Made by a program: the position numbers and the translations under genes. Below are positions 52,501 to 62,151 of a stretch of DNA of 64,000 nucleotides, one piece after another. This stretch comes from Cellulomonas taurus (GTDB lineage Bacteria > Actinomycetota > Actinomycetes > Actinomycetales > Cellulomonadaceae), in contig NZ_CP051884.1 in the NCBI RefSeq assembly GCF_012931845.1, positions 2,604,001 through 2,668,000 on the forward strand, given 5' to 3'. The notes beneath the pieces are model-generated. The model was not told the DNA's origin and made no database searches. It saw only the letters and a program-made list of their open reading frames with translations. Every line of letters begins with the position of its first letter. Position 1 is the stretch's first letter.

Positions 52501-52766
52501 GCCGCCGCCCGTCGGCTCGCCGCCAGCACCAGCACGTCGTCCGCCCGCAGCCCGGTCGCCCAGCCGTCCTCGGCGGACAACGCGGCCGCGACGGTCTCGA
52601 CCACCAGCTCGGTCTTGCCCGACCCGGCCGCCCCGGTGACCAGCACCGATCGCGCGCCCGACAACAGCAGGTCGACCGCCGCCCGCTGATCGGCGCCGAG
52701 CGCCACCGGCGGGGCCACATCGGCCAGCGCGGGACGCACCAGTCGGGGGGCGGAGAGCAGCTGCAC
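49506..52766 (-). CDS. adnA: AdnA-like helicase-nuclease subunit
   Basis: 1086 residues from a GTG at 52766; upstream in-frame GTGs exist up to 52820. Walker A is intact (VTGAAGSGKTELV), but motif II is VVVDDYQEATEA instead of DEYQD and motif III is LLVADPDAAVQTFRGA, so its ATPase is probably weak. The RecB-like nuclease has VRVVDLKTGRT and NPQLGAYQLA. Cys in AGTCALRW plus 1066, 1069 and 1075 (CDRCPVRRSC) make an iron-sulfur nuclease staple. It is coupled to adnB and divergent from the TetR gene. Confidence 0.9.
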   Translation of the reverse strand: MQLLSAPRLVRPALADVAPPVALGADQRAAVDLLLSGARSVLVTGAAGSGKTELVVETVAAALSAEDGWATGLRADDVLVLAASRRAAADLRDRIGSRVRRTSGQAMVRTAASAAFAVLRQRAVLLGDPPPALISGPEQDLALAELLAGHLAGEGVELVWPEGVPPETIGLRSFRGELRDLVMRAAERGLEPVDLARLGRTHDRPAWVAAAVLYQEYLDVTGLRGTTPDIGARYDPAVVVEEAAQTLRHWEEDLPGRPRPRWRLVVVDDYQEATEATARLLRVLVDDGARLLLVADPDAAVQTFRGATPALVGRADAAGDGAGEFGATRLVLDRVRRHDGELRAVAGRVAERIAVVGGAQHRRATGAPAEVSSTGAPAEASAPSRTVRAAVLPSAAQEAAYLAHALRSAHLERGVPWEQMAVIARSGGQVTALRRALGSASVPVAVVGSDVPLKDEPAVRPLLDALRVVLGDELGGADLDAEQAARLCCSPLGGLDAVGLRRVRRALRAEEIAGAGDERRGRTSDELLVEALGDPLRVATLPLVSRRPMERLATVLARGREAARAPGADPQTVLWALWDTAALADPWRRAALAGGAGGARADRDLDAVLALFRAAETYVDRMPQSPPAAFLAWVESQELPADTIAARARRDAVSVLTPAGAAGREWELVAVAGVQEGVWPDLRLRDSLLGAQALVDVLAGRSDDHGADHGAAARAAVLADELRSFYVAVSRARSLLLVTAVADAEEQPSPFLDLVEPQEEDDDPRKVGAPAPLDLRGLVGSLRARLEHTARLGAPDPAAARVLARLAEAGVPGADPAQWHGLAPVSTDEPLWPEGERVPVSPSRIETAGTCALRWALEAAGGTAPNSSRQTLGTLVHSIAQRFPRGTRAELAAELDRRWPELGLGDGWPATLERRRADGMIDRLAGYLAQAGDPLAVEASFELPLDRALVRGSIDRVESAGEDGAVRVVDLKTGRTIAKAEEAATNPQLGAYQLAVDAGRVEGLPPEAHAVGAQLVYVTDQNKAAAIRTQDGLGPEPETSWARTHIEEVAERMAASTFHATVNGMCDRCPVRRSCPIRDEGGQVVQ

Positions 52767-52840
52767 GTGCCCGATCCCATCACATGGGACCGACACGGAA
52801 CGCCCCGCGCCGCCCGTCACCCGCTGGTTATCATCGCCCG

Positions 52841-53512
52841 ATGGCGACCCCCACCCCCGGTCAGCGACGACCGGCCCGCATGCCGCGCGACCTGCGCCGC
52901 GCCCAGGTGCTCCGGGTGGCCCAGGAGCTGTTCACCGCCGAGGGCTACCACCACGTGTCGATGGACGACATCGCCGACCGTGCGGAGGTCAGCAAGCCGG
53001 TGCTGTACCGGCACTTCCCGTCCAAGCTCGACCTCTACCTGACCGTGGTCGACGCCCGCGGCACCGATCTGCTGTCCACGGTGGACGCGGCGATCGACCA
53101 GGTCCAGGACGCGCGGGACGCGATCACCGGGGTGGTGCTGGCGTATCTGCACTTCGTGGACCGGACCGGGGAGGCCGCCGCCCTGCTGTTCGAGTCGGAC
53201 GTCACCCACGACCCGGACGTGCGGGCCCGGGTCGAGCGGGCCACCGACCTGGTCACCGAACGACTGACCGATGTGCTGACCGGCGTCCCGGCGCTGTCCC
53301 CCGCTCCGGCCGGGGTGCTCGCGCAGTGCCTGGCGGCGATGGCCCAGCAGGTGGCGACCCGTCGGCTGCGCGATCCCGGCTCCCCCGACGCCCGGCAGAC
53401 CGCGGCCCTCGTCACCCGGCTCGCCTGGGGCGGTGTGCGGGATTTCCTGCCGCCGGAGGACTCGGCCCAGGGCGAACGCAGCGCCGTGCGGCCGAGCTCC
53501 GACCTAGGATGA
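52841..53512 (+). CDS. TetR-family transcriptional regulator
   Basis: 223 residues. The N-terminal HTH is clear: AQVLRVAQELFTAEGYHHVS and MDDIADRAEVSKPVLYRHFP. The ligand-binding part is undetermined. The ATG lies six bases after TATCAT (52829-52834), so the message is probably leaderless. It is divergent from adnA, a placement conserved in actinobacteria, so adnAB may be its target (inference). Confidence 0.88.
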   Translation: MATPTPGQRRPARMPRDLRRAQVLRVAQELFTAEGYHHVSMDDIADRAEVSKPVLYRHFPSKLDLYLTVVDARGTDLLSTVDAAIDQVQDARDAITGVVLAYLHFVDRTGEAAALLFESDVTHDPDVRARVERATDLVTERLTDVLTGVPALSPAPAGVLAQCLAAMAQQVATRRLRDPGSPDARQTAALVTRLAWGGVRDFLPPEDSAQGERSAVRPSSDLG

Positions 53513-53566
53513 CCGGAGCAGGCACCGCCAGGTGCACTCAGCTCTGATGCGAGGAGACGACGAAGC

Positions 53567-53794
53567 GTGGACATCACGATCGGTGTGCAGAACCTTCCCC
53601 GCGAGCTGGTGATCGATTCGGCGCAGAGCGCGGACGAGATCGCCGCCGCCGTCGAGGCCGCCCTGGGCGGCAGCAAGTCGACCCTGGAGCTGACCGACGC
53701 GCGCGGTCGCCGGGTGATCGTCCCCTCGGCCTCCATCGGCTACGTGGAGATCGGCACGGAGAACAAGGGCACGGTGGGCTTCGGCGCCCTCTGA
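53567..53794 (+). CDS. DUF3107 small protein
   Basis: 75 residues from a GTG with a GAGGAGA ribosome site. It starts MDITIGVQNLPRELVIDSAQ and ends IGYVEIGTENKGTVGFGAL, the hallmarks of the actinobacterial DUF3107 family (mycobacterial TB9.4). It is an ATP-binding-like small beta protein of unknown function. A strong terminator follows. Confidence 0.9.
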   Translation: MDITIGVQNLPRELVIDSAQSADEIAAAVEAALGGSKSTLELTDARGRRVIVPSASIGYVEIGTENKGTVGFGAL

Positions 53795-53804
53795 CCGACC
53801 CAGC

Positions 53805-53842
53805 ACGAAGGCCCGCACCCCTTCCCGGGTGCGGGCCTTCGT
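53805..53842. terminator. Strong bidirectional terminator after DUF3107
   Basis: ACGAAGGCCCGCACCC (53805-53820) pairs perfectly over 16 bp with GGGTGCGGGCCTTCGT (53827-53842), between convergent genes. Its outer stem matches the tRNA terminator at 32200. Confidence 0.85.
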
Positions 53843-53854
53843 CATGTCGTCAGC

Positions 53855-54562
53855 TCAGGCGGTCAGACCCAGCCGGCTCATCCGGCGGGTGTGCTCGGCC
53901 GTCAGCTCACCGAACAGCTTCGGGTCGGTGGCCGGGGTCTCCTCGGCCGCGACCGGCTCCGGCGCACCGTCCCGGCGACCGACCAGCCGCGCCAGGCTCG
54001 GGTGTCCGGCCATCGCCTGCTGCACCACGCCGAGCGCCTCGCCGACCAGACGGCGGCCCCACAGCGCGAGCCGGGAGACCAGCACCTCGTCCTGCGCACC
54101 GGCCGTCTCCAGCTCGGCGACCGCGAGTTCGGCGTGCGCCGCGTCGTCCAGCACCTCGAGCAGCAGCTCGCGGGTCACGTCGTCGACCGCCCCCGCGGCG
54201 ATCCGGCAGAAGTCGTCGGACACGCCCTCGGCCACGTAGGACCGCAGCAGCCGCTCCCACCAGGTGCTCGGCTGGGTGCGGTTGTCGAAGTCGTCCAGCA
54301 GCCGGGTGTACGCGCCCAGGCTGCGCTCCGGGTCGCCGCCGAGCTCGCCGACCCGGGCGAGCACCCGGTCCCGGCGCTGCACGGCCGCGGCGGCCAGTCG
54401 GCTCAGCTCCAGCTGCTGCTCGGTGGTCGGTGCCTCCCGCGCGTCCTCGGCCAGGCGCCCGAAGGCGACGTGCTGCAGATGCGCGACCAGACCGAGCAGC
54501 TCGACGGTGTCCGAACGGTCGGCGGCTGCCTCGGGGCGGCCATCGTGGGCGGCGGAAGTCAT
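53855..54562 (-). CDS. Ferritin-like fold protein
   Basis: 235 residues from an ATG at 54562 six bases after a TACGAT -10 (reverse strand, 54574-54569), so leaderless. Helical throughout, with HLQHVAFGRLAEDAREAP, WWERLLRSYVAEGVSDDF and LDDAAHAELAVAELE; the last holds the partial ExxH pattern of ferritin-like proteins. The family is conserved beside the DEAD-box gene. Iron binding is uncertain. Confidence 0.75.
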   Translation of the reverse strand: MTSAAHDGRPEAAADRSDTVELLGLVAHLQHVAFGRLAEDAREAPTTEQQLELSRLAAAAVQRRDRVLARVGELGGDPERSLGAYTRLLDDFDNRTQPSTWWERLLRSYVAEGVSDDFCRIAAGAVDDVTRELLLEVLDDAAHAELAVAELETAGAQDEVLVSRLALWGRRLVGEALGVVQQAMAGHPSLARLVGRRDGAPEPVAAEETPATDPKLFGELTAEHTRRMSRLGLTA

Positions 54563-54668
54563 CCGTCGATCGTAGCCCGCCCGGCTATGCTGACCACAGC
54601 ACAGGGGTAGTCCGCGACCTGGTGGTGGGGAGGCGCGTCCATCCGACGTACCCCCTGAGAGGTCATTC

Positions 54669-55982
54669 GTGCATGCGCTCTCCGCATACTCACGCCTGTT
54701 CAAGCTGACCGGCCCGCTCTACGTCCTGGTCGCGTTCCTCGGCCGCCTGCCGATGGCGATGGCCCAGGTCGGCACCCTGATGCTGGTCTTCCGCGCCACC
54801 GGCTCCAACGAGGTCGGTGGCGTCGCCGCCGGTGCGCTGGCGGTCGCCAACGCCGTCGGTGCCCCGATCGCCGGGATGCTCTGCGACCGGCACGGTCAGC
54901 GGATCGTGGTCCTGGTCCAGTCGCTGGCCGGGACCGCCGGACTGATCGGTCTGGTGCTGCTCGCGCACGCCGGAGCGCCGAATCCCGCGATGATCGCGAT
55001 GTCCGCCGCCCTCGGTGCCGTACTGCCCCAGGTCGGCCCGCTGGCCCGGGTGCGCTGGCGACCGCTCGCCGCGCGGTCCGGCGGGGATCAGCGACGGCTG
55101 GTGGATGCCGCGTTCTCCTACGAGGGAGCCGCCGACGAGGCGTCCTTCGCGCTGGGCCCGGCGCTGGTCGGCATCGCCGCGGTGCTGGTCTCCCCCGCCG
55201 GCGCGCTGATCACCGCCGCCGTGCTGCTCGCGGTCTTCGGGACCGCCTTCGCCCTGCACCCCACGGCCCGACTGACCGGCCCGGCGGTGCACGCCGTCAC
55301 CACGGTGCCCGCCATGCCCCCGGTGTCTGCTGCGCCCGGTACGCCCGGCGAGGCGCCGACCCACGCCCCGGTGCGGCTGGACGGCCGGTTCCTCACCGTC
55401 GGACTCGTGGTGCTGATCCTGGCCCAGTGGTCGGTCGGCGTGCTGTTCGGCGCGACCCAGACCGGCACCAACGCCCTCGCCGACTCGGTGGGCAAGGCCG
55501 GTGTGACCGGCCTGGTGCACGCGATGCTGGGGGTCAGCTCCGCGATCGCCGGGATCGCCACCGCGTTCATCCCGGCCCGCGTCCGCCAGGAGCGCCGGAT
55601 GCTGGTCGCGTCCATCGCGCTGGTCGCGCTGTCCTGGCCGTTGCTGCTGGTCCACTCGCTCGGCCCGCTGGTCGCCGCGGTCGCCGTGCTCGGCTTCGCG
55701 ATCGCCCCGTTCATGATCTCGGTGTACTCCCAGGCCGAGCACGCGGTGCCGCCCGCCCGCAGCGCCCTGGCGATGACCCTGCTCGCCGGCGCCACCAGCA
55801 TCGGCTACGCCTGCGGCGCCGGGGTCGCCGGGTCGCTCGCCGACTCGTCCGGTCACACCGCCGCCTTCGGGGTGACGGTGGGCGCGACAGTGCTGGCCCT
55901 GCTGCTGGCGCTGAGCCGGCAACGCGGAGTGCGACGCGCAGCGCCCGAGCCCCAGCCGGTCGAGCAGCCCGCCACCGTCTGA
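54669..55982 (+). CDS. MFS transporter
   Basis: 437 residues with about 12 membrane segments. The loop between segments 2 and 3 reads GMLCDRHGQRIVVL, matching the MFS G-x-L-x-D-R-x-G-R-R-type motif. A Pro/Thr-rich linker (PAMPPVSAAPGTPGEAP) divides the two halves. The substrate is unknown; export of small molecules is the common role. A GTG start has a GAGAGG ribosome site. The leader has a GGGGTA/TACCCC pair across 54604-54657. Confidence 0.85.
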   Translation: MHALSAYSRLFKLTGPLYVLVAFLGRLPMAMAQVGTLMLVFRATGSNEVGGVAAGALAVANAVGAPIAGMLCDRHGQRIVVLVQSLAGTAGLIGLVLLAHAGAPNPAMIAMSAALGAVLPQVGPLARVRWRPLAARSGGDQRRLVDAAFSYEGAADEASFALGPALVGIAAVLVSPAGALITAAVLLAVFGTAFALHPTARLTGPAVHAVTTVPAMPPVSAAPGTPGEAPTHAPVRLDGRFLTVGLVVLILAQWSVGVLFGATQTGTNALADSVGKAGVTGLVHAMLGVSSAIAGIATAFIPARVRQERRMLVASIALVALSWPLLLVHSLGPLVAAVAVLGFAIAPFMISVYSQAEHAVPPARSALAMTLLAGATSIGYACGAGVAGSLADSSGHTAAFGVTVGATVLALLLALSRQRGVRRAAPEPQPVEQPATV

Positions 55983-56042
55983 TCCGTCCGGTCCCGGCGC
56001 GCTGATCCACGGCGTTCCGGGACCGGATCCGGGGTACAGGCG

Positions 56043-56244
56043 TAGGATGCCCGCGTACAGCGGTTGCCCGGTCGTCTCGACGACGGCGTGTCGTGCCGCT
56101 CCGGGTGTCACTCGTCCGGGGCCGCCGACAGCACATTTGCACGATCGGCTGCCGGACCAGACCGTGGCGATGCCCGTCGCTGCCCGGGGCCTGCGAGTCC
56201 CGCGCGATGTGCGGCCCGCCACCCGCACGAGTGAAGAGTCGTTT
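56043..56244 (+). promoter_or_regulatory. Long 5' leader of the DEAD-box helicase gene
   Basis: A TAGGAT -10 (56043-56048) precedes about 190 bases of leader before the GTG at 56245. A GTCGTC/GACGAC stem lies near 56073. An upstream in-frame ATG at 56047 overlaps the -10 and is rejected as a start. RNA-helicase messages often have long regulatory leaders. Confidence 0.45.
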
Positions 56245-57918
56245 GTGACCACCACCGACACCAGCGCGCCGCTCCCCGAGGACGTCGCCATCGAGACCAT
56301 CGACACCACGGCCGCCTCCGTGCAGGCCGAGAACGTCACCTTCGCGGACTTCGACGTCCGCCCCGAGATCGTCGCCGCCCTGGCCGACGCCGGGATCACC
56401 GCCCCGTTCCCGATCCAGGCGATGACCCTGCCGGTCGCGCTCGCCGGGCACGACATCATCGGCCAGGCCAAGACCGGGACCGGCAAGACCCTGGGCTTCG
56501 GCGTCCCGCTCCTGCACCGGGTGATCGCCCCCGGCGAGGACGGCTGGGACACCTTCCCGCGCCAGGGCAAGCCGCAGGCCCTGGTGATCGTGCCGACCCG
56601 CGAGCTGGCCGTCCAGGTCGCCGGTGACCTGCAGACCGCCTCCAAGCGGCGCAGCGTCCGGGTCGCGCTGCTCTACGGCGGCCGCGCCTACGAGCCGCAG
56701 ATCGAGATGCTGAACCGTGGCGTCGAGGTCGTCGTCGGCACCCCGGGCCGGATGATCGACCTGATGAACCAGGGTCACCTCGACCTGAGCGCCGTGCGCT
56801 GCGTGGTGCTGGACGAGGCGGACGAGATGCTCGACCTCGGCTTCCTGCCCGACGTGGAGAAGCTGCTCGCCCGCACCCCCGCCTCCCGGCACACCATGCT
56901 GTTCTCGGCCACCATGCCGGGCGCCGTGGTCGCGATGGCCCGCCGCTACATGACCCAGCCGACCCACATCCGGGCGAACCAGCCCGACGACGAGGGCGCG
57001 ACGGTCAAGAACATCAAGCAGGTCATCTACCGTGCGCACGCCCTGGACAAGGTCGAGATGCTGGCCCGCATCCTGCAGGCGAAGGACCGAGGCCTGACCA
57101 TCGTCTTCGCCCGGACCAAGCGCACCGCCGCCAAGGTCGCCGACGAGCTGGTCGACCGTGGGTTCGCGGCCGGCGCACTGCACGGCGACCTCGGCCAGGG
57201 AGCCCGCGAGCAGGCGCTGCGCGCGTTCCGCAACGGCAAGGTCGACGTGCTGGTCGCCACCGACGTCGCCGCCCGCGGCATCGACGTGGACGACGTGACC
57301 CACGTGGTCAACTACCAGTGCCCCGAGGACGAGAAGACCTACCTGCACCGCACCGGCCGCACCGGCCGTGCCGGGCACAAGGGCACCGCGGTCACCTTCG
57401 TCGACTGGGACGACGTGCCGCGCTGGTCGCTGATCGACAAGGCGCTCGGCCTGGGCATCCCGGACCCGGTCGAGACCTACTCCTCCTCGGAGAACCTCTA
57501 CGCCGACCTGGACATCCCGGTCGGCACCACCGGCCGCCTGCCCCGCGGTCAGCGCACCCGCGCCGGCCTGGACGCCGAGGTGCTCGAGGACCTGGGCGAG
57601 ACCGGCAAGCGGCACAGCAGCGGCCGTTCCGAGGCTGGCCGTGGCGACCGTGGCGGTCGGTCCGGCGGCGAGCGTGGCGGTCGGTCCGAGGGTGGCCGTG
57701 GTGGTCGCTCGGGCGGCGACCGCGAGGGCGCCCGCGAGCAGCGCGCGGATCGTCCCGCCCGGCAGCGGACCCGTCGCTCGGCGGACGCGGACGCCCCGGC
57801 GAACGAGGCACCGGCGGCTGCCAGCACCGAGGGCACCGAGGGCGGCGACGCACCCCGTCGCCGTCGCCGCCGTCGCCGCGGTGGCTCCGGCTCCGGTGAG
57901 TCCACCACCGAGAGCTGA
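56245..57918 (+). CDS. DEAD-box RNA helicase (RhlE-like)
   Basis: 557 residues from a GTG at 56245. It has the ordered motifs Q (PFPIQAMTLP), I (AKTGTGKT), Ia (PTREL), II (LDEADEML), III (SAT) and VI (HRTGRTGRAG). The C-terminal 130 residues are an RGG-rich basic and glycine tail for RNA contact ending in RRRRRRRRGG. It remodels RNA structure in ribosome assembly or decay. It corresponds in order to mycobacterial rhlE. Confidence 0.92.
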   Translation: MTTTDTSAPLPEDVAIETIDTTAASVQAENVTFADFDVRPEIVAALADAGITAPFPIQAMTLPVALAGHDIIGQAKTGTGKTLGFGVPLLHRVIAPGEDGWDTFPRQGKPQALVIVPTRELAVQVAGDLQTASKRRSVRVALLYGGRAYEPQIEMLNRGVEVVVGTPGRMIDLMNQGHLDLSAVRCVVLDEADEMLDLGFLPDVEKLLARTPASRHTMLFSATMPGAVVAMARRYMTQPTHIRANQPDDEGATVKNIKQVIYRAHALDKVEMLARILQAKDRGLTIVFARTKRTAAKVADELVDRGFAAGALHGDLGQGAREQALRAFRNGKVDVLVATDVAARGIDVDDVTHVVNYQCPEDEKTYLHRTGRTGRAGHKGTAVTFVDWDDVPRWSLIDKALGLGIPDPVETYSSSENLYADLDIPVGTTGRLPRGQRTRAGLDAEVLEDLGETGKRHSSGRSEAGRGDRGGRSGGERGGRSEGGRGGRSGGDREGAREQRADRPARQRTRRSADADAPANEAPAAASTEGTEGGDAPRRRRRRRRGGSGSGESTTES

Positions 57919-57931
57919 GCCACCCCGCTCA

Positions 57932-57972
57932 CACCGAGGGCGCCCCGTCGTGGTGACGGGGCGCCCTCGGTG
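57932..57972 (+). terminator. Terminator after the DEAD-box gene
   Basis: CACCGAGGGCGCCCCGTC (57932-57949) pairs perfectly over 18 bp with GACGGGGCGCCCTCGGTG (57955-57972), around a five-base loop. Confidence 0.85.
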
Positions 57973-58017
57973 CGTGGTGGGCACCGTCGGCGTCGCGCGG
58001 TCACTTCCCGTGGTGAT

Positions 58018-58980
58018 TCAGGCGTGAGGCCGTGCGGGACCTGACTCCTCGTCGGCGGGCTCCGATGCGGCCGGCGGCTGTGGCACCGGCGCTGGGTGCG
58101 CCGATGCTGGTGCGCCCGGCTCATCGGGGGTCGGCGGGGGCGGTTGGGCCGCGAGCGCCCAGCGGATGGTCGCGGTCAGGAACTGCCCCAGGGCCGGAGC
58201 GATGTCGCGGTCCACCCACACTCGGTCCGGGAGCCCCAACGGCTCACGGCAGGCACGCGGCAGCAGCCCGATCGCCGCGAGCACCAGCCCCCGGTACGGC
58301 AACCGAGCAGCCACCGGCAGCGGCGGCTCACGGAGCAGGAATGTCGCCGCGTCCCGGGCCGCCGCACTCCCCCGCAGCTCGGGCACGAAGCCGTCCAACT
58401 GGGCGCGCAGCTCCCGCACCGACTCCGGCGGGTCGATCACGCCGAGCTCCCGCGCCGTCCTGGCCGCCTGCGCGACGTACAGGTCGCAGTCCGCCGCCGA
58501 CAACGGGCGCGCGCCGAACCGCTGGTGGGCGGTCAGGAAGGCGTGCACCTCCGCCACGTGCACCCAGCGGAGCAGATGGGGGTCGGAGGCGGCATACGGT
58601 TCGCCGTCCTCGGAGAACCCGCTGATCCCGGCGTGGATCTGCCGCACCGCCCGGGTGGCCTGCCCGGCGTGGTCAGCGGTGCCGAAGGCCGTCACCGCCA
58701 GGAAGGCACTGGTGCGCTGCAACCGCCCCCACGGGTCCCCGCGATAACCGGAGTGCGCCGCCACCGCCACCATCGCCCGCGGATGCCACGACTGCAGCAA
58801 CAGCGCCGCCAGCCCGCCGACGAACATCGAGGCATCACCGTGCACCCGCCGCAGCGGGGCGTCGGGGCCGAACCAGCGGTCGCCGGGCGTGCCGTGGATC
58901 CGGTCGCGGATCGAGTGACCGTGCGGGCCGGCGACCCGGTCGAGCAGGGCGCCGGAGAGTCGTTCGCGGAGGGAGAGCAC
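58018..58980 (-). CDS. MpaB-like oxygenase (DUF2236)
   Basis: 320 residues from a GTG at 58980. The DUF2236 pattern includes GDASMFVGGLAALLLQSWHP, HSGYRGDPWGRLQRTSAFLA and WVHVAEVHAFLTAHQRFG; the histidines bind heme b in the latex-oxygenase-related members. The oxidised substrate is not known. The C-terminus (Pro/Ala-rich) is disordered. It begins a short reverse unit with a 64-base gap to marC. Confidence 0.82.
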   Translation of the reverse strand: MLSLRERLSGALLDRVAGPHGHSIRDRIHGTPGDRWFGPDAPLRRVHGDASMFVGGLAALLLQSWHPRAMVAVAAHSGYRGDPWGRLQRTSAFLAVTAFGTADHAGQATRAVRQIHAGISGFSEDGEPYAASDPHLLRWVHVAEVHAFLTAHQRFGARPLSAADCDLYVAQAARTARELGVIDPPESVRELRAQLDGFVPELRGSAAARDAATFLLREPPLPVAARLPYRGLVLAAIGLLPRACREPLGLPDRVWVDRDIAPALGQFLTATIRWALAAQPPPPTPDEPGAPASAHPAPVPQPPAASEPADEESGPARPHA

Positions 58981-59044
58981 CGGTCGATGCTCACCCGTGG
59001 CGGGTGGTTCGGCACCCCGAGACGGCGCCGACCGACGCCTCAGG

Positions 59045-59668
59045 TCACCCCGCCGCGATGAACGCCCGCACCGCGTCCGCGACCAGCTGCACCGCGATGG
59101 CCGCCAGCAGCAGACCCGCGATCCGGGTCACGAGCGTGGTGCCGGAATCGCCCAGCACCCGGTTGATCGCCCCGGCGAACCGCATCGCCAAGTAGAGGCA
59201 GATGTGCACGGCGACGATGCCCAGCCCGATCGAGATCCAATCGGCGGCGGTGCCGTCGCTCTGCTGGACGAACACCATGGTGGCGACGATCGCACCGGGT
59301 CCGGCCAGCAGCGGGGTGCCCAGCGGCACCAGCGCGACGTTCACCTTGCTGTTGCCGGACGGCTGAGGGTCCTCGGACTTGCCGGTCAGCAGCTCCATCG
59401 CGACCAGGAGGAGCAGCAGACCGCCGGACGCCTGCAGCGCCGGCAGCGAGATGTGCATGTAGGACAGCAGCCCCTGGCCGAAGACCGCGAACACCAGGAT
59501 CACGCCGAAGGCGACCAGGATCGCCTGCCGGGCAGCCTTGGACCGCTGCTGCTTGGTCATGGTCCCGGTGAGCGCCAGGAAGATCGGCACCGTCCCCGGC
59601 GGGTCCATGATCACGAACAGGGTGATGAAGACTTCACTGAACAAGCGCCAGTCGAGAACCGCGCTCAT
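59045..59668 (-). CDS. MarC-family membrane protein
   Basis: 207 residues with six membrane segments. MarC hallmarks are present: VIMDPPGTVPIFLALTG, then VALVPLGTPLLAGPGAIVAT. Despite the name, MarC is not an established drug transporter; its function is unknown. Its start overlaps the PHP gene stop by four bases (ATGA at 59665-59668), so they form an operon. Confidence 0.9.
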   Translation of the reverse strand: MSAVLDWRLFSEVFITLFVIMDPPGTVPIFLALTGTMTKQQRSKAARQAILVAFGVILVFAVFGQGLLSYMHISLPALQASGGLLLLLVAMELLTGKSEDPQPSGNSKVNVALVPLGTPLLAGPGAIVATMVFVQQSDGTAADWISIGLGIVAVHICLYLAMRFAGAINRVLGDSGTTLVTRIAGLLLAAIAVQLVADAVRAFIAAG

Positions 59669-60507
59669 GCTCGCACCACCGGTGTCCGTCCCTCCGACTC
59701 GATCCGCCCCAGGACATCCGGGGCGGTCAGATTCTCCCCCAGCCGATTGGGTTTCCCGGCACCGTGGTAGTCGCTGGACCCGGTGACGGCCACGCCGAGC
59801 CGGTCGGCCAGGGCGGTCAGGCGGGCGCGCTGGGCGTCGTCGTGGTCCCGGTGGCGCACCTCCAGGGCGAACAGACCGCCGTCGACCAGCTCCTCGATCA
59901 CCCGGTCGGCCACGACCCGGCCGCGTCCGTCCGCACCCGGGTGCGCGAACACCGGCACGCCACCGGCAGCGCGGATCGCCCGGACCACGTCGACGGCGTC
60001 GGGTGCGTAGTACGGCACGTAGTACCCGGCCCGCGCCGACAGCAGGGTGTCGAAGGCAGCGGTCCGGTCCGGCACGATCCCGAGCGCGACCAAGGCGTCG
60101 GCGATGTGCGGTCGGCCGACCACGGTGCCCGGCTGCTGCACGGCGGCCACATCGGCCCAGCTGATCGGGTAGTCCTCGGCCAGCAGCTCCACGATCGCCC
60201 GGCCCCGGTGCTGACGGGCGTCGCGGGTCCGGGCGATCATCCCGGCGAGTTCCGGATGCTCCGGGTCGTGCAGGTAGCTGAGCAGGTGCACGCTCACCCC
60301 CCCGACCAGCGCCGACACCTCGGTGCCGCGGACCAGCGCCACGCCGGTCCCCGGCACGGCGGCGGCGGCCTCGGCCCACCCGGCGGTGGTGTCGTGGTCG
60401 GTGAGTGCGACCACGTCCAGCCCGGCGGCCGCCGCGGAGGCCATCAGCACGGCCGGTGACTCGGTGCCGTCCGAGACGTTCGAATGGGTGTGGAGGTCGA
60501 TGCGCAC
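59665..60507 (-). CDS. PHP-domain phosphoesterase
   Basis: 280 residues. The metal-binding histidine motifs are seen in order: DLHTHSNVSDG (start), ALTDHDTT, VPVFAHPGADGRG and TGSSDYHG. This fits the trinuclear-metal PHP family, including RNase AM and 3',5'-nucleotide bisphosphatases. It is translationally coupled to marC. Confidence 0.88.
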   Translation of the reverse strand: MRIDLHTHSNVSDGTESPAVLMASAAAAGLDVVALTDHDTTAGWAEAAAAVPGTGVALVRGTEVSALVGGVSVHLLSYLHDPEHPELAGMIARTRDARQHRGRAIVELLAEDYPISWADVAAVQQPGTVVGRPHIADALVALGIVPDRTAAFDTLLSARAGYYVPYYAPDAVDVVRAIRAAGGVPVFAHPGADGRGRVVADRVIEELVDGGLFALEVRHRDHDDAQRARLTALADRLGVAVTGSSDYHGAGKPNRLGENLTAPDVLGRIESEGRTPVVRA

Positions 60508-60544
60508 CGACGCAGCCTAGTGAAGCGGTGCCAGACTGATCCCC

Positions 60545-62068
<1,524 letters not shown>

Positions 62069-62110
62069 CCCCGCTGAACCCCTGAGCACCGCGGACGCCG
62101 CCCGCGGACA

Positions 62111-62146
62111 CACGAACGCCCCCGTCGGATGACGGGGGCGTTCGTG
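62111..62146 (+). terminator. Bidirectional terminator after aminopeptidase P
   Basis: CACGAACGCCCCCGTC (62111-62126) pairs perfectly over 16 bp with GACGGGGGCGTTCGTG (62131-62146), around GGAT, between convergent genes. Confidence 0.85.
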
Positions 62147-62151
62147 GCGTC

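Noticed and set aside
54604..54668. TPP-riboswitch-like GGGG and CTGAGA elements before the MFS gene
   Set aside because: The second conserved half of the riboswitch is absent, and CTGAGAGG is explained as the ribosome site.
56047..56244. N-terminal extension of the DEAD-box helicase from ATG 56047
   Set aside because: The ATG lies within the -10 hexamer and the extension has no helicase similarity or coding character.
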